A stretch of 64,000 nucleotides of DNA from Amblyomma americanum. Taxonomy: Eukaryota; Arthropoda; Arachnida; Ixodida; Ixodidae. The position numbers and the translations under genes were made by a program. The stretch spans positions 193,863,632-193,927,631 of the forward strand of contig NC_135497.1 in NCBI RefSeq assembly GCF_052857255.1, read 5' to 3'. Positions 61,901 through 62,771 of this stretch are shown here, in pieces (within the stretch, counting starts at the first letter, position 1; every line of letters begins with the position of its first letter). The notes under the pieces are model-generated. The model saw nothing but the letters and a program-made list of their open reading frames with translations. It was not told where the DNA came from and searched no databases.

Positions 61901-62771
61901 TGTGCTAGGAAGCATGCAGGAGGACCCAGGCAGCGATATCGATGCTGAAGACGACGATGCCCCGAGCAGCCGCGAAGTGCTTGACGCAATTGATGTTCTG
62001 CGGCGCCACGCGAGTTCGATTGGGCAGCAAGATGCAATGCAATCCTTGTGGGCCTATGAACGCAGTGTGAGGCCATCTCTGATTGCAAAGCAGACGCAAA
62101 AGAAAGTCACTGATTACTTTCAGAGAAAATAAAGGATGAGTGCTTACAACTGGCAAGTGATTTGGTAATGTTTCCGAATGCTAGGTACGAAATTTCGATG
62201 CAACGAAATTTCATTATAACGAAGTAAAGTGCCGATTTTTACGACTTCGTTATATCGAGGTTTAACTGTATATGGTATGTGTAACCCAGGTGCTTACTTT
62301 GAAAAAAAAAAAAAAAAACTTGAAATTTATTGCCCACTTATGAGATTCTAACAAAAATTTAAAAACTGTATCAGTCTGTTACTCTCTTTGACATGCTAGA
62401 GCTAGAGTTGTTGTAAACACATTGCAAAATTATTTTCTTTCTTGTTGGAAGATGTTTGTGGAAAAAGTGGACTTTCTAGGTCAGTCTGTCATGACAGCAT
62501 TTGAATTCATCTCTGTTGTGTGCCTCTATGTTTTTCTGGCTCTTTTTTTGGTGGATGGCTAAGCCTTTCATTAGAAGTTGCTCGGCCAAAAGACACAAAT
62601 TTTCCTTCCTTTTGGTGTGTTTTTCAGGCGATAGAGATTTTGACATGCGGCTCTGCAAATCGGTCTGCACTGGTTATGCTACTGAACTTGTTTTGCTGAC
62701 TGTCCACAACTCTGATAGTGCCCAGCTCCTTCAGAACTATTCTGAAATCTTGCATGGACTCAGTCAGCAGG
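4842..62771 (+). CDS. vir: Virilizer/VIRMA homologue, internal exons 1-11 of the window (partial gene)
   Basis: Spliced gene. Segments 4842-4924, 10002-10162, 12888-13085, 20707-20783, 20892-20979, 24386-24566, 31068-31165, 41696-41870, 56953-57070, 59838-59993 and 62628-62771 have AG/GT borders, and successive phases agree (1, 0, 1*, 0, 2*, 0, 2, 0, 1, 1, 1; starred joins need one missing base). The product is leucine-rich and helical, without signal peptide or membrane segments, as expected of an armadillo/HEAT-like solenoid. From memory it follows human VIRMA in order: a GYQ-x-LL segment, a DPYP-x-LF segment, a [16 protein letters not shown] segment, and a [19 protein letters not shown] segment. 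VIRMA is the large nuclear scaffold of the m6A writer auxiliary complex (with WTAP/Fl(2)d, Hakai, Flacc, Nito); in Drosophila it is needed for Sxl-dependent splicing. Both ends of the gene are outside the window. The family assignment is strong; tick-specific function is inferred. Confidence 0.85.
4980..5230 (+). mobile_element. tRNA-derived SINE, family with (ATC)n tail
   Basis: An A-box-like TGGCCAAGTGGTTGAGCA and a B-box-like GGTTCGATCC lie about 40 bp apart near the 5' end. A body follows and then an ATCATCATC tail. A 14-bp target duplication, GCTGTT(G/A)ATGATGA, flanks it at 4966-4979 and 5231-5244 with one mismatch. The insertion sits in the virilizer intron 42 bp after exon 1. It is not a tRNA gene: the cloverleaf is incomplete and the element has a SINE tail. 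Confidence 0.85.
5245..5836. other. Intronic, little recognised
   Basis: Apart from the SINE fragment at 5623-5695 I see only AT-rich intron sequence and a short AAAGC(G/A)ATT-type repeat near 5715-5770. Confidence 0.4.
5623..5695 (+). mobile_element. Ruka-like SINE fragment
   Basis: Contains GGGATCGAATCTCAGCC (degenerate B box) and ATTTCGATGGAGGGGAAATGC, the typical Ruka body after the tRNA head. It is truncated on both sides. Confidence 0.5.
5837..6544. mobile_element. TIR element with TA target site (pogo/Tigger-like)
   Basis: The left end is TACCGTATTTACTCGCGTAA. The right end, reverse-complemented, is TACTGTCGCTTACTCGCATA. TA is present at both edges. It carries a 70-bp tandem duplication near the left end and no transposase. 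A related left half lies at 16782-17240. Confidence 0.7.
5857..5996. repeat. 70-bp tandem duplication
   Basis: Two near-identical units start AATGAATCAACTTTTTTTTC and end GGGTTCATTACACGGGG. They lie within the left part of the TIR element and create two similar overlapping open frames. Confidence 0.85.
6600..8425. repeat. Old dispersed repeat, related to 35630-35960 in inverse orientation
   Basis: The segment 7160-7380 is recognisably the reverse complement of 35745-35900: both contain a CCGCCTGC/GCAGGCGG block, CACATGCAGCATGACTTCC-like sequence and GGAGGAG motifs. The end at 8330-8420, rich in GAATATTCGAA motifs, corresponds to 35630-35710. A 24-bp direct repeat (GCCGGCCAGCTGTTTGCATG) lies at about 7025-7072. 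The long open frames on both strands here are GC-rich chance frames inside the repeat. No transposase was recognised. Confidence 0.55.
8440..8575 (+). mobile_element. Ruka-like SINE 3' fragment
   Basis: GATGTCAGTGCATGGTAAAG, AGAGCCCTCCACTCCAGTAT and CTTTGGGATGTTAAGCCCC follow the order of the Ruka 3' half, with heavy divergence and no tRNA head. Confidence 0.65.
8586..10001. other. Intronic, nothing recognised
   Basis: No repeat boundary or coding segment was recognised up to the exon 2 acceptor. A polypyrimidine tract and splice acceptor occupy the last 60 bases. Confidence 0.4.
10002..10162 (+). CDS. vir: virilizer exon 2 in window
   Basis: The exon encodes [19 protein letters not shown]... 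to ...GDGVVAKLL, with the donor CTG|GTGAGT. It enters in phase 1 and leaves in phase 0. Two acceptors six bases apart, at 10000-10001 and 10006-10007 (CAG-CTGCAG-CT), keep the same frame and differ only by two alanines. The last 14 coding bases and the donor are repeated 82 bp downstream in the intron, where the donor GT has become AT. Confidence 0.85.
10149..10312. repeat. 82-bp tandem duplication across the exon 2 splice donor
   Basis: Unit 1 (10149-10230) contains the last 14 coding bases of exon 2 and the donor GCTGGTGAGT. Unit 2 (10231-10312) is nearly identical but reads GCTAATGAGT, so the GT is lost. Only two or three other differences are visible between the units. Confidence 0.93.
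10369..10390. repeat. Poly-G run, 22 bases
   Basis: Twenty-two consecutive G between AACAGAA and CTAATATAAA, followed by long A and T tracts to about 10560. Length is unreliable in assemblies. Confidence 0.9.
10391..12074. other. Intronic, AT-rich, little recognised
   Basis: Contains A/T homopolymers and an old repeat fragment near 11060-11170 related to 3162-3390. The last 90 bases before the gap (ACACCGGGTGTTTGTTTCACC, GCTTTTTGAGTTAGAAGAGC) resemble 26278-26365. Confidence 0.45.
12075..12174. other. Assembly gap, 100 N
   Basis: Exactly 100 N, the conventional length for a gap of unknown size. It lies within the intron between exons 2 and 3 and beside a dispersed repeat also seen at 26278-26365. 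Confidence 0.99.
12538..12625 (-). mobile_element. Ruka-like SINE fragment, inverted
   Basis: TTAACATCCCAAAGCCACTC, GGCTATGAGGGATGCCGTCA and AATTTCGATCACCTGGGGTT are reverse complements of the Ruka 3' half. It lies in the intron before exon 3. Confidence 0.75.
12888..13085 (+). CDS. vir: virilizer exon 3 in window, one base apparently missing
   Basis: The exon follows CCTGCAG and starts in phase 0 with [20 protein letters not shown], continuing the preceding VVAKLL. The frame is open to about 13030 (..TRKMNAP) and then runs into TAA at 13083-13085. Shifting by one base near the C4 run at 13033-13036 gives a convincing acidic tail ([16 protein letters not shown]) ending exactly at an AA|GTCAGT donor in phase 1, which is the phase the next exon needs. 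The exon is 198 nt and 199 would fit. I infer a one-base deletion, most likely an assembly error in a homopolymer, less likely a real mutation. Confidence 0.82.
   Translation, partial: DRGVPEKLLELFMAPYMSLPLKLQIVRALDAATYGRAGMQVLFTRKMNAPLRHMWMLAWTPSLKI
13086..13640. other. Intronic, G-run and low-complexity sequence
   Basis: Contains a purine-rich stretch (13200-13270), a G-run at about 13365-13383 and a GC-rich block to 13570. No gene seen. Confidence 0.45.
13706..14232 (-). pseudogene. Non-LTR retrotransposon ORF2 C-terminal remnant (RNase H end plus zinc-binding tail)
   Basis: Read on the - strand, the segment starts [20 protein letters not shown], the end of a LINE RNase H domain (GN-x-x-AD-x-LA), then [12 protein letters not shown], then [17 protein letters not shown], a C-x2-C-x7-H-x4-C zinc-binding motif typical of I- and R1-type LINEs, and ends with [15 protein letters not shown] before a stop. 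The reading frame is open, but the element is cut at its 5' side (about 14232), where a Tigger-like terminus begins. The rest of ORF2 is missing. Confidence 0.8.
14231..14365. mobile_element. Left terminus of a Tigger-like element, interrupted
   Basis: GCAGTCGAGCCTCAATGTAA followed by CAAACACGGATATTACGAAT resembles the CAGT-plus-'TATAACGAA' type termini of other Tigger-like copies here. The next element (14366-15319) interrupts it, and unrelated-looking sequence resumes at 15320. I could not identify its right end. Confidence 0.5.
14366..15319. mobile_element. Pogo/Tigger-like DNA transposon with TA target duplication
   Basis: The left TIR TACTGTATTTACTCTAATGT and the inverted right TIR TACCGCATTTACTCGAATGT match at most positions and are bounded by TA. 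At 954 bp it is too short for a full transposase, but it carries a helix-turn-helix coding piece on the - strand (14704-14988). The internal AATGTAACGCGAGG motif also recurs near each end. Confidence 0.82.
14704..14997 (-). pseudogene. Transposase N-terminal DNA-binding domain fragment (pogo/CENP-B-like)
   Basis: The frame contains [40 protein letters not shown], a GW and a basic stretch, then [20 protein letters not shown]. This is the layout of a pogo/Tigger-type first helix-turn-helix followed by the start of the CENP-B-like second one. The open frame extends upstream to 15168 and ends at 14704 without any DDE domain. It is therefore a truncated remnant inside the element 14366-15319 and not a host gene. 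Confidence 0.72.
15320..15920. other. Intronic, nothing clearly recognised
   Basis: Sequence between the pogo-like element and the SINE at 15933. It may contain the interrupted remainder of the Tigger-like element starting at 14231. Confidence 0.35.
15933..16187 (-). mobile_element. tRNA-derived SINE (second family), 5' truncated, perfect target duplication
   Basis: In minus sense the body reads ..CACGTTAAAGATCCCCAGGT.., AATTATTCCGGAGCCCTCCA, a long TTTCTTCCTTTC-type pyrimidine tract, then ACCAATTATTATTA. The tRNA head (A and B boxes) is missing. An exact 12-bp duplication AGTCGGTGCATT flanks it at 15921-15932 and 16188-16199. The truncation together with an intact duplication indicates incomplete reverse transcription at insertion. 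The tail is (TAA)n in + sense. Confidence 0.9.
16200..16781. other. Intronic, nothing recognised
   Basis: AT-rich intron sequence without recognised repeats. Confidence 0.35.
16782..17653. mobile_element. TIR element related to 5837-6544, right end not found
   Basis: The left end TACCGTATTTAGTCACATAA and the inner ATGAACCCACTTTTTTTTCT, AGGGTTCATTACGCAGGG and GTTTCAATAGATTTTTTTTG follow the left half of the element at 5837. I cannot see a matching right terminus before 17653, so the element is truncated or very diverged. The open frames on both strands between 17035 and 17680 are not recognised. Confidence 0.55.
17654..17793. mobile_element. Small MITE with TA-type TIRs
   Basis: TACCGTATTCATTCTGCGTT on the left and the inverted TACTGTATTTACTCGCATAA on the right enclose 140 bp. 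It is probably a non-autonomous relative of the element at 14366-15319. Confidence 0.7.
19385..20546. mobile_element. TIR element, family 'AGCCGACC', copy 2, with SINE inserted
   Basis: The left end TACAGTAGCCGACGGGTAAT and the inverted right end TACAGTCACCGACCGATTTT carry TA at both edges. Removing the SINE and its duplication leaves about 876 bp, close to the 898 bp of copy 1 at 3594-4491. No transposase is present. Confidence 0.75.
19789..20066 (-). mobile_element. tRNA-derived SINE (second family), near full length
   Basis: In minus sense it begins with the tRNA-like head (CCGCGGTGGCTCAGTGGTTA, B box GGTTGGATCC), then GTTTCGATGGAGGCGAAACG, the GGTGGTCGAAATTATTCC body and the pyrimidine-rich 3' part ending CCAATTTTC. 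CATACGTT flanks it at 19781-19788 and 20067-20074, so it inserted into the TIR element. Confidence 0.9.
20707..20783 (+). CDS. vir: virilizer exon 4 in window
   Basis: The acceptor is GACACAG and the donor is CAG|GTATGT. It enters in phase 1 and leaves in phase 0. It encodes [21 protein letters not shown] and then FLKQ. The GYQ-x-LL motif followed by a short hydrophobic helix matches my memory of the same place in human VIRMA. The following intron is only 108 bp. Confidence 0.86.
20892..20979 (+). CDS. vir: virilizer exon 5 in window, 3' end or frame uncertain
   Basis: The exon starts after a TTTCTTTCAG acceptor in phase 0 with [20 protein letters not shown]. In the printed frame a TGA stop follows at 20967-20969. 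The best donor, CAA|GTGAGT at 20980, lies beyond it. With one base added near 20950 the reading becomes ..CMQMHVTVD plus a phase-2 end, exactly what exon 6 requires. The alternative is a weak donor, CAC|GTGACT at 20966, which also ends in phase 2 without any frameshift and makes the exon 14 nt shorter. Transcript data would decide. Confidence 0.75.
20980..21028. other. Start of intron after exon 5
   Basis: Begins with the GTGAGTTAG donor context. Nothing else is seen before the TIR element at 21029. Confidence 0.5.
21029..21959. mobile_element. TIR element with 'TATAATG' subterminal repeats, TA-flanked
   Basis: The left end TACAGTTTAGTTTGTATGTT followed by ACCACTTATAATG faces the inverted right end TACAGTGTAGACCATTTATA. 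Inner CCGCTTATAGTG motifs recur near both ends. About 930 bp with no transposase. It resembles the Tigger-like family seen at 29465-30652. Confidence 0.55.
22313..22843 (-). mobile_element. tRNA-derived SINE (second family), split by a Ruka insertion
   Basis: The 3' part (minus sense) is 22313-22375 and the rest is 22631-22843, ending near a B-box GGGTACGAACCTGACCGC. The two halves read continuously once the 22376-22617 insert and one copy of the 13-bp duplication are removed. Confidence 0.88.
22376..22617 (+). mobile_element. Ruka SINE, near full length, nested
   Basis: The head GGCTGGGTGGTTATGGCGCT (A box) and GGGTTCGATTCC (B box) are followed by TGGATGGAGGCGAAATGCTT, TGTGCGATGTCACTGCACGT, GGTGGTCGAAATTTCCGGAG, CTTTGGGACGTTAAACCCCC and an AAACAAACAAAAC tail. 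The target duplication ACTTATCTCGGTG is perfect, at 22363-22375 and 22618-22630. Ruka is described from ticks, so this copy supports the host assignment. Confidence 0.93.
22866..24385. other. Intronic; possible Tigger-like terminus at 23050
   Basis: ACAGTCGATCCCAGATATAT followed by CAAACCCGGATATATCGAA looks like the left end of another Tigger-like element. A possible right end is GTTCAACTGTATGC near 23802-23815. The match is weak. The exon 6 acceptor closes the region. Confidence 0.4.
24386..24566 (+). CDS. vir: virilizer exon 6 in window
   Basis: The acceptor TTGCTTCACAG is preceded by a pyrimidine tract; the donor is ATG|GTCAGT. It enters in phase 2 and leaves in phase 0. It encodes a lysine-rich start, then an acidic stretch ([16 protein letters not shown]), then a helical segment ([20 protein letters not shown]). 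An acidic linker followed by a helix is also what I recall for this place in vertebrate VIRMA, although residue identity is low. Confidence 0.78.
24567..27663. other. Intronic; CCCTCACC-rich satellite blocks and unidentified repeats
   Basis: 24923-25065 and 26555-26710 are rich in CCCTCACC/CCCTCGCC units. 24770-24900 resembles 63800-63930 (CACTGTCAGGA, AACTTCTCCAAA.TGG, GTAGAGCCTCCT). 26278-26365 resembles the flank of the N gap. 26940-27100 (GAATTAGCGAGCATCTGATG, GTAGACTTACATGGACGT) resembles 45560-45690 and ends like a TIR element (GAGTCTTTACTGTA). No coding sequence. Confidence 0.5.
27664..28080. mobile_element. TTAA-flanked MITE-like element, copy 2
   Basis: The left end TTAAAGGGACATTGAGGACA and the inverted right end CTCAAAGGGATACTAAGGAC match copy 1 at 1916-2303 at both termini. 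The right TTAA is mutated. About 417 bp, no transposase. Confidence 0.65.
28081..29464. other. Intronic, nothing certain
   Basis: 28990-29080 (TAGTAGACTCTTATTAATTC) looks like another Tigger-type left terminus. No right end or transposase was found. Confidence 0.35.
29465..30652. mobile_element. Tigger-like TIR element, non-autonomous
   Basis: The left end TACAGTCGAGCCCACTTATA faces the inverted right end CAGTCAAGCCCACTTATAAC. The left TA is present and the right TA is mutated to AA. Internal GGTTATAACGAACGAGGG motifs repeat the subterminal signal. Two open frames near 30113-30516 are not recognised as transposase. Confidence 0.75.
30653..31067. other. Intronic, nothing recognised
   Basis: AT-rich, ending in the exon 7 acceptor. 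Confidence 0.4.
31068..31165 (+). CDS. vir: virilizer exon 7 in window
   Basis: The acceptor is TCTGCAG and the donor is AAA|GTGAGT. It enters in phase 0 and leaves in phase 2. It encodes [20 protein letters not shown], then [12 protein letters not shown]. The DPYP-x-LF motif is a conserved landmark of VIRMA as I remember it. The codon split with exon 8 reads AA|C. Confidence 0.87.
31166..33119. other. Intronic; possible old tRNA-like repeat near 32500-32760
   Basis: A G-run lies at 31310-31330. Around 32590-32700 the - strand reads GACACCTGGTTTCGAACC, a B-box-like segment, within a long open frame on the - strand (32335-32943). The frame has no recognisable domain and I regard it as chance within an old repeat. 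Confidence 0.35.
33120..34084. mobile_element. TIR element with TA target, 'GTAAAAACCC' family
   Basis: The left end TAACGTAAAAACCCATGTAT followed by AATACGAGGTTTTT faces the inverted right end TACCGTAAAAACCCGCGTAT. The inner CCTCGTATTATATG motif recurs near both ends. 965 bp. No transposase domain is seen; the open frame at 33625-33969 is unrecognised. Confidence 0.78.
34085..36113. other. Intronic; contains inverted copy of the 6600-8425 repeat
   Basis: 34085-35620 holds nothing recognised. 35630-35960 matches, inverted, the repeat at 6600-8425, including a GAATATT-rich edge. 35990-36110 is GC-rich and leads directly to the gypsy element. Confidence 0.5.
36114..36299 (+). repeat. 5' LTR of decayed gypsy element
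   Basis: TGTAGCGCCCTCTCTAGG...GCGTTAAGCCAACA, with an ACAATAAAGAC motif that could serve as polyadenylation signal. Same length as the 3' LTR. Confidence 0.9.
36320..37207 (+). pseudogene. gag of decayed gypsy element
   Basis: The frame starts at ATG 36320 and is stopped by TAA near 36417. The Gag core (helical region with [20 protein letters not shown]) lies in a second frame from about 36530, and a third frame from about 36740 carries [15 protein letters not shown] and [15 protein letters not shown]. The nucleic-acid-binding motif, C-W-Y-H then C-T-P-P-C spacing, is at 37040-37093. At least one stop and two frameshifts make the gene non-functional. Confidence 0.82.
37200..37484 (+). pseudogene. 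protease region of decayed gypsy element
   Basis: A short [12 protein letters not shown] motif follows gag. It is the retroviral-type aspartic protease signature with the usual DTG altered to DIG, so catalysis would be impaired. The second half ([16 protein letters not shown]) is in another frame. Broken. Confidence 0.7.
37491..38543 (+). pseudogene. reverse transcriptase of decayed gypsy element
   Basis: A 350-codon open frame. Visible RT blocks are [51 protein letters not shown] and the catalytic YLDDVLIV near 38097, followed by the thumb/connection FLGHHIS and [14 protein letters not shown]. The frame is lost near 38460, just before RNase H, and the continuation is in the next frame. Confidence 0.9.
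38450..40186 (+). pseudogene. RNase H and integrase of decayed gypsy element
   Basis: The open frame overlaps the RT frame. RNase H has [15 protein letters not shown], a GHELLAIY block and LTDNKPL. Integrase has an H-x3-H...C-x2-C zinc-binding region (HDICHRGI...CLPCQ) and the DDE core as [18 protein letters not shown] and NGMVERLH. The C-terminal [13 protein letters not shown] part resembles the chromatin/LTR-binding tail. It is well preserved on its own but cut off from RT by the frameshift, and ends 4 bp into the 3' LTR region. Confidence 0.9.
40182..40367 (+). repeat. 3' LTR of decayed gypsy element
   Basis: Aligns over its whole length with the 5' LTR without gaps. The possible AATAAA of the 5' copy is AATTAA here. 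Confidence 0.9.
40376..40651. repeat. Two-copy tandem repeat with inverted motifs
   Basis: A block AAGGCCTGCC(A/G)GGTG...CACACCTGGCA(G/A)GTTGC...GCAGGCTTCAGG occurs at about 40390-40474 and 40558-40641, period near 170 bp. Each copy contains the inverted pair GCCAGGTGTACACACCTGGC. A related GGCAGGC/GGTGGGCAGGTGG stretch lies at about 44565-44640. Confidence 0.7.
40663..40906 (+). mobile_element. Ruka SINE, near full length
   Basis: A box GGTGGCTCAGTGGTTATGGC and B box GGTTTCAATCC (degenerate), then AATTTCGATGGAGGCGAAAT, CTAGAGGCCCGTGTACTGTG, GATGTCAGTGCACGCTAAAG, GAAATTTCCGGAGCCCTTCA, CTTTGGGACGTTAAGCCCCC and an ATAAATCATAAATCAC tail. A possible imperfect duplication (GTGCAAAAG/GCGCAAAAG) flanks it. 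Confidence 0.93.
40907..41695. other. Intronic, nothing recognised
   Basis: Includes sequence up to the exon 8 acceptor. No repeat boundary found. Confidence 0.4.
41696..41870 (+). CDS. vir: virilizer exon 8 in window
   Basis: The acceptor is CTGTTTAG and the donor is CAA|GTAAGT, a near-perfect consensus. It enters in phase 2 and leaves in phase 0. It encodes [20 protein letters not shown] followed by a helix and [20 protein letters not shown]. It aligns by eye with the VIRMA segment containing a hydrophobic LLFF/MLFLL motif and a conserved glutamate-alanine pair. The exon is separated from exon 7 by an intron of 10.5 kb that contains the decayed gypsy element and a Ruka SINE. Confidence 0.9.
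41871..46127. other. Intronic; TIR-like termini, no gene
   Basis: 43988-44050 (ACAGTCGAAGCCACTTATAA) and 45560-45690 (CCGAATTGGTGAGCTTCTGA, ending TCGAGGTTTTACTGCA) look like single ends of Tigger-type elements without identified partners. On the - strand at 45874-46130 an open frame with [20 protein letters not shown] might be a decayed transposon protein, but I cannot name it. Confidence 0.4.
46128..46390 (-). mobile_element. tRNA-derived SINE (second family), inverted
   Basis: In minus sense: B box GGGTTCGAACCCGACCGTGG, then GTTTCAATGGAGGCGAAACG, TGCACGTTACAAGATCCCCA, the pyrimidine tract and ACCAATTTTCATTTTC. It joins at its 5' end a plus-oriented partial copy (46391-46455) to form a palindrome. 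Confidence 0.88.
46391..46455 (+). mobile_element. Partial SINE copy forming a palindrome with 46128-46390
   Basis: GGGAACCCGACCGCAGCGCC then GCGTTTCGATGGAGGCAGTG and AACGCATAGGCACC is the same SINE body read in + sense, starting at the B box of the neighbouring copy. Confidence 0.78.
46456..47282. other. Intronic, nothing recognised
   Basis: No repeat or coding segment recognised between the SINE pair and the inverted-repeat element. Confidence 0.35.
47414..47588 (+). repeat. 5' LTR of young gypsy element
   Basis: 175 bp, TG...CA. Differs from the 3' LTR at CCGTTG versus TTGTTG only. Confidence 0.95.
47657..48943 (+). CDS. gag: gag of young gypsy element
   Basis: A 428-codon open frame from the first ATG after the 5' LTR (68 nt leader). 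Residues about 25-200 form the helical Gag core: an [17 protein letters not shown] start, [12 protein letters not shown], then a FKTKFADVF block and [18 protein letters not shown] linker of three 16-residue repeats built on [16 protein letters not shown] follows (about residues 264-312). A CCHC zinc knuckle, C-F-F-C then G-H-V-A-R-H-C, is at about residue 346, followed by a basic, proline- and serine-rich tail. It would form the particle and bind the element RNA. The stop TAG at 48941 lies inside a 16-nt overlap with pol in the -1 frame. Confidence 0.93.
   Translation: MPEDVQHQAVQVGQAVICAGSLRQRDPTIFSGTDENDVEDWLTSYERVSVYNKWDDVTKLNNVIFYLAGVANLWYRNHEADIQTWSIFKTKFADVFGRPAVRQLRAEQRLRERSQQASESFTSYIEDVVDLFKRVNARMSEADKIQHILKGIDDDAFQMLLARDLRTVAEVVTLCQSFEQLRKQRILTRQRPQQVESLAGLTPAPDPSLLQQIKDFVREEVARQLSFLPSAHDRPSYLTSALRHTIQEQVAEALPPAHPSPPVTVPLTYADVVARPQPVAAPLTYAEAVARPPPVAAPVTYADVVTRPQPPIYSAPPAHLRGPVAYRRPTPRVSDSWRTTDNRPICFFCGLPGHVARHCRRRLPDAEIPPQAPGYWPPPSQYAVPAAPPQSRTSSPDRFTLSSRRPSSPRRRSISPMRRRPTANQEEN
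48928..52494 (+). CDS. pol: pol of young gypsy element (protease, RT, RNase H, integrase)
   Basis: Open from 48928 in the -1 frame relative to gag; the first ATG is 49048. The order is protease-RT-RNase H-integrase. Protease has [12 protein letters not shown] near 49055. RT has [49 protein letters not shown] and catalytic YLDDIVVFS near 50347. RNase H has [15 protein letters not shown] near 50790 and VTDHHAL. Integrase has an H/H/C/C zinc region (51428-51560, ending CIPCQRRK) and a DDE core with Asp near 51640, Asp near 51820 and Glu at 51928, 35 residues apart. No internal stop is seen in about 1,190 codons, and all catalytic residues I can check are present. Confidence 0.95.
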   Translation, partial: PGGKLGAAVPEARTASTTNFERPHPSAANLIEISVDGVSVMALVDTGAAVSVMDAKLCSSLRKVRTPIAGLSLRTASAQNIQPSAACTARVVIQGTIYAVEFVVLPCCSHAVILGWDFLSRHAAIIDCARAEVEFSHLPEAVLDTAPPGACVKALVAEDIDLPPCSSVLVPLSCSPLRDDTVLFTPSPIFLHRKCLPLPYAVLTISAGLSVLFVSNPFSFPNALRLGECLGTVQPFASLLIREETDDAPHLSIAALSPPTAAPDPSSTEAFLRSIDDNLPAPQRAQLLTLLNQFRSSFDSHQSSLGQTSTVTHAIDTGDHAPLRQRPYRVSVAERQVIEDQVDKMLQSGVIQPSSSPWASPVVLVKKKDGSIRFCVDYRRLNKITRKDVYPLPRIDDALDSLQGAELFSSLDLRSGYWQVPMKEADRPKTAFVTPDGLYEFTVMPFGLCNAPATFERMMDTILRGLKWKTCLCYLDDIVVFSPDFDTHLSRLKHVLTCLSDAGLQLNLKKCRFAARQLTILGHVVSKQGVSPDPAKLRAVVDFPKPTSIKDLRSFLGLCSYFLRFIRNFASIAAPLTQLLSESADLSLWSPACDDAYTTLRRLLTAPPILRHFDSAAPTEVHTDASGVGLGAVLAQRKPGFDEYVVAYASRTLTPAERNYSVTEKECLAIVWALAKFRPYIYGRPFDVVTDHHALCWLCNLKDPSGRLARWALRLQEYDIRVVYRTGRKHQDADALSRCPLPAEIASLSTSDASLPLLRLSDMPSAQRMDPWIASLLDFLANPTAASPSRALRRQAAHFAIRDTLLYRRNYNSEGRNWLLVIPRHLRSEICAYFHAAPHSGHAGVFKTYTRIRLRYYWRGMYTFIMKYVRACIPCQRRKTPPHRSAAELQPLPCPPRPFDRVGIDLYGPLPYTADGNRWAIVAVDHLTRYAETAALPAATATDVASFILHRFILRHGAPRELLSDRGRVFLSEVVKALLKECNTIHRTTTAYHPQTNGLTERFNRTLGDMLSKYVAFDHTNWELVLPYVTYAYNTATQSTTGFSPFFLLYGRQPSATIDTILPYRPDESEYRPVSDAAQHAEACRQIARSLTTDTQHRQRSRLDQDQTPPNYTSGALVWLWIPSGTPGLSSKFLAKYHGPYRVLERTSPVNYIVEPLTPSPDLRRRGRETVHVQRLKPYYDPAVLPSS
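52530..52704 (+). repeat. 3' LTR of young gypsy element
   Basis: 175 bp, nearly identical to the 5' LTR. It begins 35 bp after the pol stop; the intervening CCCCGGGGTGATT is not an obvious polypurine tract. Confidence 0.95.
52880..53257 (+). mobile_element. tRNA-derived SINE (second family) with internal foreign segment
   Basis: The head GGGTTCGAACCC...CCGCGGCAGC, then GATGTCAGTACACATTAAAG, GGTGGTCGAAATTATTCCGG and CCTCTTTCTTCC are followed by about 90 unrelated bases (TTGGTTGGTCATTCATTACC...GACACAGCGC), and then by the SINE 3' part GGTGTCCACCAAGATCTGAG...AAAACCAATTTT. Confidence 0.78.
53866..54020 (+). mobile_element. SINE (second family) 3' fragment
   Basis: GAGGTGTCCACCGAGATATG, AGACAGTTACTGTGCCATTT and TTTTCTCAAAAACGAATTTT match the 3' part of the second SINE family. 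The 5' part is replaced by other sequence. Confidence 0.7.
54451..56952. other. Intronic; Tigger-like termini, no gene
   Basis: 54527-54596 (CGGTTATAACATTGATATTT...TTTGACTGTATA) and 55728-55772 (GTTCGTTATCAGCGAAAGTT...CTCGACTGTA) look like right ends of Tigger-type elements. I could not pair them. The GC-rich stretch between is non-coding as far as I can tell. Confidence 0.4.
56953..57070 (+). CDS. vir: virilizer exon 9 in window
   Basis: The acceptor CTCTCTGTTCAG ends a long pyrimidine tract and the donor is GAG|GTGAGA. It enters in phase 0 and leaves in phase 1. It encodes [20 protein letters not shown] and then [19 protein letters not shown], a helical repeat unit. It follows the 15 kb intron that carries the young gypsy element. 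Confidence 0.87.
57071..59837. other. Intronic, nothing certain
   Basis: 57270-57330 (GCTTCAGCGAAGTACTGCTT) may be a TIR end. The 152-codon open frame at 58005-58463 has no recognisable domain. Exon 10 acceptor follows. Confidence 0.4.
59838..59993 (+). CDS. vir: virilizer exon 10 in window
   Basis: The acceptor is ATGTTTCAG and the donor is CAG|GTAAGT. The exon is phase 1 at both ends. It encodes [20 protein letters not shown] and then [20 protein letters not shown]. The [15 protein letters not shown] stretch matches a well-conserved segment of human VIRMA (LHNLYLITFNPVGRSAV, recalled and not computed). This is one of the two strongest exons for the family call. Confidence 0.92.
59994..61162. 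other. Intronic, nothing recognised
   Basis: Several short open frames on both strands with no recognisable domains. Confidence 0.4.
61163..62270 (+). mobile_element. Tigger (pogo) DNA transposon, internally deleted
   Basis: Near-perfect TIRs: left TACAGTTAAACCTCGATATA then ACGAA, right its inverse ACTTCGTTATATCGAGGTTT then AACTGTA. TA duplications are present. Subterminal TATAACGAA motifs repeat inside both ends. At 1108 bp it is less than half a full Tigger, keeping the 3' part of the transposase. Confidence 0.9.
61722..62132 (+). pseudogene. Tigger transposase C-terminal remnant
   Basis: Within an open frame (61419-62132), the part from about 61760 reads [60 protein letters not shown] and ends [14 protein letters not shown]. 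The E-x-AW, LTDDEIV-like, acidic linker and final KQT-x-x-x-DYF motifs are the standard C-terminus of Tigger/pogo transposases. The DDE catalytic and helix-turn-helix domains are absent. The first 100 codons of the open frame are low-complexity leader and not transposase. Confidence 0.85.
62271..62627. other. Intronic, nothing recognised
   Basis: An A16 tract near 62302 and AT-rich sequence up to the exon 11 acceptor. Confidence 0.4.
62628..62771 (+). CDS. vir: virilizer exon 11 in window
   Basis: The acceptor is GTTTTTCAG and the donor is AGG|GTAAGC. The exon is phase 1 at both ends. It encodes [20 protein letters not shown] and then [20 protein letters not shown]. It corresponds in order to the VIRMA segment with a valine/leucine-rich strand followed by SSDVQML-like residues. 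The remaining C-terminal exons should lie beyond 64000 on the same strand. Confidence 0.88.
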
